A DNA stretch of 64,000 nucleotides. Source: Erigeron canadensis. Taxonomy: Eukaryota; Streptophyta; Magnoliopsida; Asterales; Asteraceae. Position numbers and translations under genes: made by a program. The first letter of the stretch is position 1. The number at the start of each line of letters is the position of its first letter. The notes under the pieces are model-generated. The model ran no database searches and had not been told where the DNA came from. It saw nothing but the letters and a program-made list of their open reading frames with translations. The stretch is from NCBI RefSeq assembly GCF_010389155.1, contig NC_057769.1, positions 21,762,735 through 21,826,734 on the forward strand. Reading direction: 5' to 3'. This document shows, piece after piece, positions 10,163 through 21,575 of the stretch.

Positions 10163-13100
10163 TTGCAGGAAATAACCATCTGTGTTTGGATACTCGATTC
10201 CGGGTGTTCAAAATACATGACTGGCAATAAAGTATTGCTCAAGAACTTTATCAAACGATTCATGGGAACTGTTCGATTTGGTAACAACAATTTCACTCCT
10301 ATCTTAGGCAATGGTGATATTGAATGCAATGGAATTGTCATTAAGAAAGTTCACTATGTTGAAGGATTAAGTCATAACTTGTTCAGTGTTGGACAATTCT
10401 GTGACAACAATCTTCAAGTTCTTTTTCGGCAATCTCTTTGCAAAGTTCAAACTCTAGATGGTGTTGACATTTTGTGTGGCGACCGCGATGATAACCTTTT
10501 TACCATCAATCTCGATGATAACCAACCAATCGATAATATTTGTCTCATTTTGAAAGCTACATCAAAGAATTCTTGGTTGTGGCATAGAAGGCTTTCTTAC
10601 CTAAATTTTCCTACCATCAATACTTTGGTCAACAAGCATCTTGTTGAACGCTTACCAGACTATAAGTATGAGAGTGAGCATGTTTGTCCTTCTTGTGTTG
10701 TTGGGAAGATTAAACGAGCTTCTCATAAACCTAAGAAATCTCCAAATTCATTAGCACCTCTTCATTTGCTTCACATGGATCTTTGTGGACCGATGAAAAT
10801 ACAAAGCTAAAATGGGAAGAGATACATCTTGGTTATTGTTGATGATTATTCAAGATATACTTGGGTCAAGTTTCTTGCCTCCAAAGATGAAACAACTCAA
10901 ATTCTGATCGATTTCATCACTTGTACTCAAGTAAATCTTCAACTTTCAGTCCGTTACATTCGTTCGGATAACGGAACTGAGTTCAAGAATGCCGTATTTG
11001 ATGAGTTTTGTAAATCCAAGGGCATTACTCACCAATTGTCTGCAGTTCGTACCCCACAACAAAATGGTGTCGTTGAAAGGAGAAATCGAACGCTTGTGGA
11101 AGCTGCAAGAACCATGTTTGCTTATTCTAAGTTGCCTTCCAATATGTGGGCTGAAGCTATTGACACTGCCTGTCACACTCAGAATCGGTCCATTGTCAAT
11201 CAGCGTTTTGAGAAGACTCCTTATGAGGTTGTTAACAAACGGAAACCCAACATCAACTATTTTCATATCTTTGGGTGTGTTTGTTATACTCTGAATGATC
11301 GGGAGAATCTTGGAAAGTTCGAAAAGAAAGGTGATGAAGGTTACTTTGTTGGTTATTCCAAGACATCGATTGCCTACCGAATCTACAATCGCCGAACAAA
11401 TACAATTCAAGAAACAAAGAATGTTTGGTTTGATGAGATGTCAGGCATGATCTTTGAGCAAGAAAGTTTGCTACCAACAAGTAATGATCCAAGTGATTCA
11501 AATACTTCATCAAGGACTTCTACTTTGGCATCTAAGTTCAAGAAGTTTCCAGCTCCAACAAGTGATAAGTTAGATATTCTTTTTGAAGAATTCTACAATT
11601 CTAAACCGATTCATGATGAAGAATCTCAAGTCATCATTGAACCAATGCCGAACCATGATCCAGTTCCTGACAACCATCATAAATCATCATCAAGTTCTTT
11701 TGAGCAAAATGCTACTTCTTCAAGTAGTAGTTCTTCATCCTCTTCTAATGATTCTTCTTCTCAATCCTCTCCTGATAATTCTTCTCCAGTGAATGTTCAA
11801 GAACAACCTACCCAATATACCCAGACTACCAATCCGATGAACACTCCAAATGTATATGTGCCTCTTGATTTCGATCATCCATCTTACGAGGAAGTCGTTC
11901 TACCAAGCTATGATTCCATCTCTCAGTAAAACTCTGGTTTTAATGATGATGATGCTGATGTCAATCAACAAGATCCTCTTCCTTATGATCGCAAATGGTC
12001 ACGTATGCGAAAAGATCATCCTGTTGATAATATTATTGGAGATCCACAGGCCGGAGTAACTACTCGTACTTCAGTGAATGAGTGTCTTGTTGCACTTTCT
12101 CTTAGCAACATTGAACCCAAAACTGTTTCTGAAGCTCTTCGAGATCCAGAATGGGTTAAAGCTATGCAAGACGAACTCGCTCAGTTTGAAAGACTGAAAG
12201 TATGGAGATTAGTTCCAAATCCAAGAAAAGATGAACCTATTGGAACAAAGTGGATTTTCAAGAACAAGAAGGATGAGAATGGAGTGGTAGTAAGGAACAA
12301 ATCTCGATTAGTTGCAAAGGGTTATTGCCAGCAACCTGGTGTTGATTTCGACGAAACTTTTGCTCCAGTTGCAAGAATGGAAGCCATTCGGATCTTCTTA
12401 GCCTATGTTGCATTCAGAAACTTTAAAGTGTTTCAAATGGATGTGAAGACAGCTTTCTTGAATGGTGACCTCAAAGAAGAAGTTTACGTTGAGCAACCTG
12501 AAGGTTTTGTTGATCCCAAAAGACCAAACCATGTCCACAGGTTAGACAAGGCTGTCTACGGTCTTAAGCAAGCACCCCGCGCATGGTATGATTCCTTATC
12601 AACTTTCTTGAGTAGAGGTGGCTTTACCAAAGGCACAATTGACCCTACCCTGTTCATTCGCAAACAAAGTAAGCATGTTCTTCTTGTCCAAATATATGCT
12701 GATGACATTATCTTTGGGTCAACCAGTCAAACATTTTGCCGAAACTTTTCATCTCTAATGGTTAATCATTTTGAAATCAGTATGATTGGGGAAATGAAAT
12801 ACTTTTTAGGTCTTCAAATCAAACAATTACCAAATGGTATTTTTATATCACAAGGTAAATACATAAGTGATATGTTGAAAAAGTTTGATATGACTTCATG
12901 TTCTTCAATTTCTACCCCAATGGCTGCTCGAACAAACATAAATGCTGATAAAAATGGGAAACCATTTGACCAAAAGAGATATAGAAGTATGATTGGTTCA
13001 TTGTTGTATCTCACAGCATCTCGCCCAGATATAATGTTTGCAACATGTATGTGTGCTAGGTATCAAGCTGCTCCAACTGATTTACATTTTCAAGCTGTGA

Positions 13101-13542
13101 AACGAATATTTTGTTATCTAAAGGGTACACCCAACTTAGGTCTCTGGTATCCAAGGGATACTAGATTTAATTTAATTGCCTATTCAGATGCAGATCATGC
13201 AGGTTGTAAGGTGATAAAATTGTGAGTTGGTCTTCTAAGAAGCAAAACTGTGTATCACTATCAACAGCTGAAGCTGAATATGTAGCTGCGGCTAGTTGTT
13301 GTGCTCAAGTATTATGGATGAAGACTCAGCTTACTGATTATGGTCTAAAATTTGATCATATTCCCATCTATTGTGACTCTCAAAGTGCCATTGCTATTGC
13401 AGTTAACTCAGTAAACCACTCTCGATCAAAGCATATTGATGTGAGATATCATTTTCTCAAAGATCATATTGAGAAAGGTGACATCGAGCTCTACTTTGTG
13501 GGAACTGACTATCAGCTTGGTATGTTAAATCTTGAACCTTAA
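10163..13542 (+). pseudogene. Pol polyprotein of element A (protease, integrase, RT, RNase H)
   Basis: Domains in order: aspartic protease (WILDSGCSKYMTG, near 10187), pre-integrase zinc region (LWHRRLSYLN ... CPSCVVGK), integrase core (HMDLCGP, VDDYSRYTWV, SDNGTEFKN, QQNGVVERRNR), a serine-rich linker, reverse transcriptase ([23 protein letters not shown]) and RNase H ([11 protein letters not shown], then IYCDSQSA). One frame runs 10163-13225 with TAA stops at 10808-10810 and 11927-11929; at the second, element C has CAA. A 31-bp deletion between 13210 and 13211 removes RNase H residues and shifts the frame. The RNase H end is scrambled: 13500-13680 has partial duplications of the terminal codons and of the TATTGAGAAAGGTGA segment. 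The start follows a sequence resembling a splice acceptor. Confidence 0.9.
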
Positions 13543-13788
13543 CTTAATTTGTTAAATCATATTGAGAAAGGTGATGTGAGCTCTACTTGCAGATTTGTTC
13601 ACCAAACCATTGGATGAGAAAAGATTTAACTTTCTTATCTCTAAGCTTGGCATGTTAAATGTTGAACCTTAACTTAATTTGTTCTTGATACATTCTTGAA
13701 AAACAAAATACAAAATAAAAGCCAAAAACAAAATACAAAAATAGAAAATTTTAAAAAATTCCAAAAAGATTTTCTTTATTTTTTAAAG

Positions 13789-13929
13789 TGGCTTACATAT
13801 GCGATGTATATAACCCGGGCTTCATAGTTTTATTTATATCTTTGTGGTTTACATATACTCTGTATGTAACCCGTTCTTAAATGATTTATTTATTACTTTA
13901 TGGCTTATACATACTCTGTGTATAACCCG
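13789..13929 (+). repeat. Tandem hairpin repeat, 56-bp period, three units
   Basis: Units start at about 13789, 13845 and 13901. Each has a GGYTTA...TAACCCG frame closing on a short loop near ACTCTG. The stem letters differ between units but still pair (ACATA/TGTAT, TACA/TGTA types). Two more units occur in element C at 61671-61699 and 61728-61755. Confidence 0.8.
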
Positions 13930-16099
13930 TACTTCTTTGATGATTTTCAAAATATTCAAAACTTCAAATGTGTTTTCAAATCATTTTCATATACACATTT
14001 GATGATTTTCAAATGATTTTTTCATCAATTGAAGTTCGGTGTTTAGTTTGCACATGAGCGATTCATTCACTCCATGAACTTCATCATCGCCGATGAGTTC
14101 TAACCCCGGAGTATTCACTTCTATTTTGAGTGATGATGGTTTCGTGCAAATAGGATGGAGGGAGTAAAGTCGAAAAGTGAGAGGTTATGGTGATATGTTG
14201 TGAGAAAAGGGTTAAAAGAAATGATACCCTTCCCTAAAATTCTGAAATCGCCGGGTAAAACACATTTTGATCGGATGTCATTAGTTGATATCTTGATAAA
14301 GACTTCATGGACCCTGTGAAGTGATGCACATCTTTACCTAACCACTCAAGTGTTTCTTAACAAATACTTGTTTCATTTCTCACGAAGATTTTCACATTTC
14401 TATTGACTCTTCATTTGGAAGATGTTGATATTGAATAAGGGCAACATTCTGCTCCAGTCCTCGACTTCATTTGATCACGTTGTGTCTAGAGCTATCTTGA
14501 TTGATCATTAATTTGATCATTTTTCATTTCCTTAAGACACATTCGAGTCATATCTTTGTGATATTATTGCTTATCTATGTGATATAGCCGGAACATTTGT
14601 AGTGATATCTTAAATGATATTCCACGATGATCAAATGGAAATCCTACCAATGCTAACATCTTTTCCAACATTGAACGTACGTCTCATAATTGCATTTGTG
14701 TAATTTTTGAGTAAACGAGAAGTCTAACAGTGACCTCGGTTCTTACCTAAAAGTCTTTAAGGATAATAGATTGTGGTTATCGAATGCTTTAGGTGACACT
14801 GACCATTGATTTATATTATTTGAAGCAATCTCGTGGTTGAAAAGCTACAAGACCGAACTATGTTCGAACATTTCTTTGTGCATATTTCAATGATACATAG
14901 GAAATCCGAAAAATGTTATACATTTCTATCGGTCATTTCATTAATCCTTTTGATTTTTGAACATGTTAACGGATCATCCTTATCCGGTCATTCATTTCTC
15001 ATCTCACAAACACAAAAACCACCAACACCATTCTATAACATTTGTATCAACAACTTCAACCTTACATTTTAGTTACCCTTAGGATTCTTTGGGTTGGGCT
15101 AACGGTTTGGGTTGATGTGTTGATGATGAATATTTCTCCATGCAAAAGGTTTCTTTTCGCATTTTATCAATCAATGTTTGCATAATGACATTGGTTCCCA
15201 ACTTTGTCATTATGAGGGGGAGAAAAACATTATGATTGATTGAGAAAGAAAAAGATTTTTTGATGAAGTAAAGGTGGAATGAAATGAAATGTAATTGTGA
15301 TTGAAAAAGAAGTGAATTTTGCCGCCGAAATATGTTCTCTTGAAAGTTTTTCAAGAGCTCAGATTTTCACTAAGATTTTAGTTGATTGAGTTCTTGACTT
15401 GAAAAAATGATTACAAAAGATAAGGATGAGATCGAAAGTAAGGATATTGTTCAAAGATGCTCCAAAATGCTTATACTCATGAATTGAGGGGGAGCATGAT
15501 TTATTCATAAGGAAGTTAGTTAAATTTTATTCAAGTGTTTACTCTCCAAAAGTGTTCAAGTCAAAAATGACAAAGATCAAAGCTACAAAAGTTGAAAGAT
15601 TGATTGGAAGATTCAAGACAAAGAAGTAAAGCTTCAAAAGAGTCTTCATCAACACATTTCATTCATGATCTTCAAAGTCATATGATAATACTTGATCTCG
15701 AAGCTCCAAAGCATACATCAAGGAGGAGAGTACAAGTTTTTGATATTTCATTTTGATACTTCATTTCAAGAAAACAAATTTTCATTCGAGAATCGAAGAT
15801 TGAAGAACCAAAGCCAAGTTTATACCTCCCGCACTTCAAAAGACAACTCTGATTCATGGTTCAACAATTTTCAAAGATTCTAGACTCATTCATTTTATTC
15901 TCTGTTTAAAAAGAACATTGAGAATTTCATCATGTTTTAACTTCGAGAAATCCAAGACCAAGATTGATTCAAGTTCTCCAAAGACGATGAGAAAGCTTTG
16001 AAGACTTGTTTCATTTCACCAATTGTCTTCACCACCGCGTTCATCAACTTTATTCCTACAAGACAAAATAACACGTACTTCATTCATTACAATATATCA

Positions 16100-16112
16100 C
16101 TAAGGGGGAGAA
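16100..16112 (+). promoter_or_regulatory. Polypurine tract of element A
   Basis: CTAAGGGGGAGAA lies directly before the 3' LTR; plus-strand DNA synthesis would start here. The same tract precedes the 3' LTRs of B2 and C. Confidence 0.9.
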
Positions 16113-16424
16113 TGTTAGAAATTCAAAAATAGTGATAAATTGTAATTTAAGTTAGTGGACTTAATTGTTGTTAAGACATGGTGAAATGATTTCTAATGTT
16201 GAGGGGTTAGATATGACAATAAGGATAATTGTATAATTAGAGTATAAATACCCTCAACACATTAGAAATCATAAGCCTTTGATTCATTTTTACACACACT
16301 TAATACATACTCGTTCCAATCTCTCTCTCTCTCTAGAAATCACACACACTAAACACATGAAGAACACACACACTTGATCCGCCATTGTTGAGATCGAATC
16401 CAGAGCAGAAATCGTGTTATATCA
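16113..16424 (+). repeat. 3' LTR of element A (312 bp)
   Basis: It is the same length as the 5' LTR, with about nine substitutions and no indels by eye. Followed by the target duplication GTTTA. Confidence 0.95.
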
Positions 16425-16540
16425 GTTTATATACTTCTATACAATTTGCACTTATCCCCCTTCCATACATATGAATACTGCAATACAAGTACAAAGATGT
16501 TTTTATTACAAATAAACTACTACAAATAATATTTCTAACA
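16425..16540 (-). repeat. 3' LTR of element B1, outer part
   Basis: On the minus strand it begins TGTTAGAAAT at 16540 and continues across the insertion of A to 4757. The first five bases (16425-16429) are the second copy of A's target duplication. Confidence 0.8.
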
Positions 16541-16551
16541 ATCTCCCCCAT
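16541..16551 (-). promoter_or_regulatory. Polypurine tract of element B1
   Basis: ATGGGGGAGAT on the minus strand directly before the LTR start, matching the tracts of A, B2 and C. Confidence 0.85.
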
Positions 16552-16591
16552 AGTAGTGATTTGTCAAAAGATATCCTATAAACAAAAGTCT

Positions 16592-19500
16592 TCAAGCTCG
16601 AGTATTTGGTCTATTCTTATTTGGATGCCAGAACCAGTTGTCACCTTCTGGTCTATCATCAGGAACCACCATGTTTGCTTCATAATCTTTTGGAGGAAGA
16701 TTATGTGGTCCTAAAACATTGCTAGGATCATACTTAATCCAGCATCCTCCTTTTCGACGAACAACATACTTGGACTTCTTAACATTCTTTGCTTCTCTTA
16801 ACATTTTGATGCTCTCTCTGAAACCCAGTCTTTTATCAATCTTGTCGATTACTCGATCAAGTAGTGCTTTCTTCCGTTCAGATTCTTCATCTTCTTTTAA
16901 GCATAACAGCACATGCTTACAGAATTTCAAAGTTCCATCAGAGTAAGAAGCAAGGTCACACATTTTGATAAAAATTTTCTTCTTTCTGCTGTTAAGAAAA
17001 AATCACACCAAGTATTGGTTTTTCAAGAACATGACCAATGTTGAGCTCTTCAATATCTGCTGTATAAAGACTTTGATCAGGATAGGGAACATTAATCTTT
17101 CTTTTAACCAACTCAAAACCAATCTGAAACTCTTCTAATGATGCATGTTGAATAACACTTGACATATATCTCTTCACTACATCAAAAGCAATAAGATCCT
17201 CACGATATCTTTGAATAGCATTGATGTAATGGTTGTAAGGAAAGATTATGTCATCTACAGGTAAGAGTTTGAAATGAGCTTCACTGAATTTGTATATCAC
17301 ATCATTCTCTCTTTTCACATGGAAGCAAGGTACAGATATATGTGTTTTTCTTATCAAAATCACTCTGACAAGCACCAAGATCCTGAACTTCCTTTGATCT
17401 TCAAGAATATTTTGATTGTAACTATTTGTAAGTTTAAGAAGAGATCTGTATTCTTCAACTTGTCTTGGATCCTTAAACTTATACATAGCAGCAAATTCTG
17501 GTCTTTCTACTTTTGCAACCTTAGTAGCTCCGCAAAAGATAGGAAATTCTCTTTCATCCAAAAATCTTGATTTGATTGCAGTTTGCTTTGGCTTTATGCC
17601 AAGTGCAACCATTCTTGCTTGATCCCTTAGGAAGTATCCCCTATTTACAAAATTCCACTGCTTTTCAGTCAATTCGGTAGGGAAATAGTCAGGAAGTGGT
17701 TCTTCTTCAGATATGATTGCTTCTATTAACACTTGCTTGAAAGTAGACTTCTTGAAGTCTTGAGAAACAGCTTCAGGAGTTTTCCTCAGCTCATTAAACC
17801 CATCAAAATCATTAAAAGTATAATGCTTAGGAGTTGACACAGAAGGATTTGATGACTCTCCAGCTTCACTTCTACTTGATGGACCAGTTTTAAAGTTATC
17901 AAGATCTGCAAATTCTTCAAACACTGGTTCATCGGTAGTTTCTACATTTTCTTGTTCTTGAGTCTCTAGTAATTCAGGCTCATCTAAAACAATCGTGTCT
18001 TTGATAGCCTCTGCATCAGCCTCTCCTTCAACAAATTCAATGATAGCCTCATCAACAACATCCTCATCAATCATCTTCTTCTTCTTCTTCTTCTTCTTCT
18101 TCTTCTTCTTCTTCTTCTTCTTCTTCTTCTTCTTCTTCTTCTTCTTCTTCTTCTTCTTCTTCATGATGTACTTGTTCTTCTACTACACCAAAAACTTCTT
18201 CAAATCTTCTATTAATCTTAGCTAATCTTTCAACTTCCTCAACCTCATTCACATTTAAACCAAGCCCTGTCCACATTTCATCCGACTTAGCTCTACATTC
18301 AGCTAATCTATCGATTTCAGCTTGATCTTCAATCGCTCCTTGATTTCCACCTTCACTCCTTTCTCCCATTTCTACATCACCACTATCACTACTAGTCACA
18401 TTTCCTTCAACTCTTGCTGAAATGTTAACATTAGATTGACCATCTCCTTGGTTCTCCCCCTCGGGGTGATCATCAAAATCAGGATCATCCCGTCTTGTAG
18501 AAATTGAGGTTGGTCGGCAAGACTCCAGAGCAATTAATCGTAGCTCAAAAGCAACAAGTTTAGCATCATATTCATTCTTCTGACTTTGCACTTGCTCTTT
18601 TAAAGCTTTAAATTGACGCTCATGCTCAAGTTCTCTATCCCTCAATTCCAAAGCATTCAACACTCCCCTGTCAATCATATTAATCATATCTCTTTCAGAC
18701 CGTAAGATTTGTAATAAACGATTACGTGTGTAATCTTTTTCTTGTTGGTGAGAAGTTGATGAAATTTGTTGGGGTGTTTGTGTTGTTTGAGTTGGTGTTG
18801 GTGTTTGAACAGATGGTGAAACCAACCTGGAGGTTGTTGGCACATTTGTGGTGTGACCTAAATCAACCGAAGCTGTTTCAGGATTTCCTGCAGTTCCTCG
18901 GGTTAGACCCTCACCAGCAGTTTCAGATTCAGTGGCTTTGCAACCAGAATCGGGTTGTGTCCTAGACTGTGATAAATCATTGTCCGGGACTTGTTGTTGG
19001 GTAACACCACTAACAACACTGGGGTCACTGAGAATGCCCGTTAATACAGTCTCAGGTTGATCCTGAGAAACAGCAGTGTCACCTTATTGTTCATATGGTC
19101 TCTCAGTCTCGGTTTGAGAACTGTTGCCTGCGACTAAAGCTGGAATAATGTTAGCTAAGGCAGGACTTCCAAGCTGTGCTAGAGGGTCACACAAAGTGGG
19201 TCCCTCTCCGCTTGTTCCGACATTAGTACTCAACTGAGCTTACAGGTTGGTGTCCTTATGAGATCTAAACTCAAGTGCACGAAATGAAGGCGAGAGGTGG
19301 GGCTGGTCCTCTCTTGTTTCAACACTTTCATCCTCCAAATGAGGAGAGTGTAGTGAGCGTGGCTGTTTCCAGTGCCCTGTTATGAGGAGTCCGAATGGCG
19401 AGGAGAGTTTTGTGTATACGAGAATGGGGAACTCTCAACTTCTATCCTAAGGTTGTCATCCCGGCTAGACTCATTGGTTTCATCTATTGGAGGGCTAACG

Positions 19501-20840
19501 TTTTCTTTTTGCCTTTGTCCTAGCCTGGACCTCTCAACCTCTCTGGTATTTTCAACTCCTCCCTCATTCCCGCCTTGTTCCTCCGGCACAACATCATCTC
19601 CAGTGCCCTGACCCTGAATATAAACATCAGATATCACACTTTCGATGGTTTGTGCGATATGTTCATCATCAAAATCCGTCGAGGTACCAAAAGTTTCATC
19701 AATATCAACTGTACCCGACCCCTCTCTATGAATGCTAGAAGATGAAGCAGAATGTTTCTTTTTATGCTTCTTCTTTGTTATCTTCAACAAACCAGATTTT
19801 TTTTTAACTTTTCTAGCATGCATTTTCAATCTTCTTCCAGGTATTGGACTGGGAACATTTGGTGGAGCTGAAGCGATTGGTGTTGGTGCAAGAATTGTTG
19901 ATGATCGCGGTGAAGAAAGCATTGGTGGAATTGGAGAAGAAATGGATGGAAGTGGTGTCAAAGGTGTTGATGGAATTGATGGTGTTGATTGAGATGATGG
20001 TGGTGTTGATTGAGAAGATGAAATGATAGGTGTGATAGGAGATTTATGAACATATTCTTCCTTAAAAGTTACTCTTTTCGATTTCCTTCTTTTTGGCTCA
20101 ACAGTCCCCTCTCCAGTAACCCCTCTTTTTTTTAGAACTCCTAGGACCCTCACTTGGCGACCTATGCACAGCTTGGGTAGGATTCTGTCGGCTTTCAGAC
20201 CCCGTAACTGTGTCTAACCGCTCTCTATAATTCCTAAGGTGGGGACTGTTGGCTCAAAGTTTAACAAGAATGGTGGAATAGGGAAGGGTTTAACAATCTC
20301 ACTACCAGTGCCTCTGATATTTGACTTGTACATAGCAATGACGCATTTGAAACTATCTTCCAACTTTGGAATTACATCAGTGGAATCAAGAACATCTTCA
20401 ATTAGCAAGGTGAAGAATCTGATGTAAGGGATGTATTTTCTATCTTGTTTGTCTTTGGCTTTAACAACTTGAGCCATTTTCTCACAGACAATCTTTGCAT
20501 AGTCACACCACATTGTGAGTGACTGCATGATATAATGACAAAGAATGTTTCGTCATAGCATCTATTCCTTTCTGAGAAGGCATCAAGCAAGGACTCAGAA
20601 CATTATACATTGTGTGCCATAGAGTAGCCACATTCATTGTTTTAAAATCTCTCAAAGATGCTAACTCTCCTTCATAACCCAAGGCTTGAACTGCAGCCAA
20701 CATATCTTCTATAGATGGCAGTTCTTCATATTCTTCTCATTTAGGGATTCCCAAGATGGATCTGAATTGTTTCAAGTTAAATTTACACAAATAATACTTT
20801 CCTTCAGATTCTTCATAACCCAAAGTTCAACAAAAAGTTT
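16592..20840 (-). pseudogene. ORF3 (envelope-like) protein of element B1, decayed
   Basis: Pieces in several minus-strand frames align in order with ORF3 of B2. The N-terminal block contains QALGYEGEL (20703-20503) and KYIPYIRFFT (20528-20214). A Ser/Pro-rich middle follows (20153-19380, then a block around 18843-18160 with HPEGENQGD). A conserved C-terminal block (18070-16992) has NFVNRGYFLRDQARM and SRFLDEREFPIFC. A final block ends DDRPEGDNWFWHP (16963-16592). Position before the polypurine tract fits the third ORF of SIRE elements, described as envelope-like. I see no convincing signal peptide or membrane span, so an envelope role is not supported by the sequence. Multiple stops and frameshifts, plus a long GAA repeat, disrupt it. 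Confidence 0.7.
18074..18162 (-). repeat. (GAA)n microsatellite inside ORF3 of B1
   Basis: About 30 GAA units on the minus strand. In one frame it encodes a glutamate run that ends in a stop; in another a lysine run that leads into the conserved C-terminal block. Expansion therefore switched or blurred the reading frame. Confidence 0.95.
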
Positions 20841-20850
20841 CACCATTTTC
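20835..20850. other. Head-to-head junction between B1 and B2
   Basis: Left of about 20840 the minus strand encodes the N-terminal part of B1 ORF3 (FNLKQFRSILG); right of it the plus strand encodes the gag tail of B2 (KELDKFLETEHVF). No LTR end or target duplication is visible here, so this looks like a deletion or rearrangement breakpoint, placed to within about 10 bases. Confidence 0.65.
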
Positions 20851-21496
20851 TTTTCCAGATTTTTCTATTAAAGAACTTGATAAGTTTTTGGAAACTGAAC
20901 ATGTTTTTGCACCTGAAGTAGAGAAAGAACTTGCAAAACTTTCACCAAAAAGGCCTAAAATTGAAACAAAGAAGGAATCTAAGTCTAAGATTGCTCCAAC
21001 TTCATTTTATTCACCCAAAGGTCAGCATGCACCGGTTGTCAAAAATAAGAAGCCCATTTCAAATACCTCAAAGAACAAGGTTAATTTTTCATCTGTATCT
21101 AGAACCACTGCTCCTAAAGTTGACTCACAATCTAGTTCTTTACTTAAGATGTCAAAGTCTAGCAAAGATTTTCTAATCACAGATACATTTAATGGTAAAA
21201 CCAGATATAGAGATTAGTATGGTTGGTTCACTGTTGGAAACCCAAAGAAACAGAACATCAAATCTTCCGAGTAAACCAACAATCAAAATGCTAAAACACA
21301 AGTGTCTGCTAAATCACCAGTTAGGAGAAGTTCTAAATCTTCTAATGTGATTTCCAAACCATTGATTGTTGATTTTAAGGGGATTATAATGAATCTTAAG
21401 AATAAACCTCTTGTTCGAAAACCCCATTTGTATACCTTGAATGTTTCCTCTAACCCAAAAGGACCCATTCAAAAGTGGGTACCTAAAAAGACTTAA
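20842..21496 (+). pseudogene. Gag C-terminal fragment of element B2
   Basis: Homologous to the gag tail of A: KELDKFLETEHVFAPE near the start, a Ser/Lys-rich middle, TRYRD at 21203-21217 followed by an in-frame TAG, then YGWF, and the conserved end GPIQKWVPKKT with TAA (21494-21496). The TAA is followed by a T-rich stretch ending TTTTGTAG. About 40 bases later, scrambled remains of the protease active-site region appear, then non-coding DNA. In-frame stops at 21218 and 21272 break it. Confidence 0.75.
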
Positions 21497-21575
21497 TTTC
21501 TGTTTTGTAGGTAATAAAGGTCTCTGTTTAGCATTCTAATCATGGATGCTTCTCAACACATGATCCTGGAATGAG

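Larger units (their letters stand above)
13543..16112 (+). other. Non-coding 3' region of element A
   Basis: No protein is recognisable over 2.6 kb. Right after pol there is an A-rich box (about 13700-13775) also found after pol in C and D and in the corresponding place in B2. Next come three tandem hairpins (13789-13929). The remainder is AT-rich and aligns, reversed, with 59086-61360 of element C. Short open frames here are not conserved as genes. In B1, B2 and D the equivalent place holds ORF3, so A and C look like derivatives that lost it. Confidence 0.7.
4916..16424 (+). mobile_element. Full-length SIRE-like Ty1/copia element A (11.5 kb)
   Basis: Two 312-bp LTRs (4916-5227, 16113-16424) flank primer site, leader, gag, pol, a 2.6-kb non-coding 3' region and a polypurine tract. 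Perfect 5-bp target duplications GTTTA lie at 4911-4915 and 16425-16429. By eye the LTRs differ at about 9 of 312 positions, so it is not a very recent insertion. The long Gag, large 3' non-coding region and Pol type place it in the SIRE/Maximus lineage, but the third ORF present in B1, B2 and D is absent. It is defective: in-frame stops in gag and pol, frame changes in the gag tail and a 31-bp deletion in RNase H. It sits in the LTR of element B1. Confidence 0.95.
16425..20840 (-). mobile_element. SIRE-like element B1, reversed, 3' part only
   Basis: On the minus strand: ORF3 from about 20840 to 16592, polypurine tract, 3' LTR. Gag, pol and 5' LTR are missing, because the sequence switches abruptly at about 20840 to the plus-strand gag tail of B2. 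The outer end is at 4757. Confidence 0.75.

Noticed and set aside
10105..10168. A short intron starting at the GT of the WVP codons
   Set aside because: It would be about 35 nt, below what plant splicing normally accepts; only the acceptor side is kept as a possibility.
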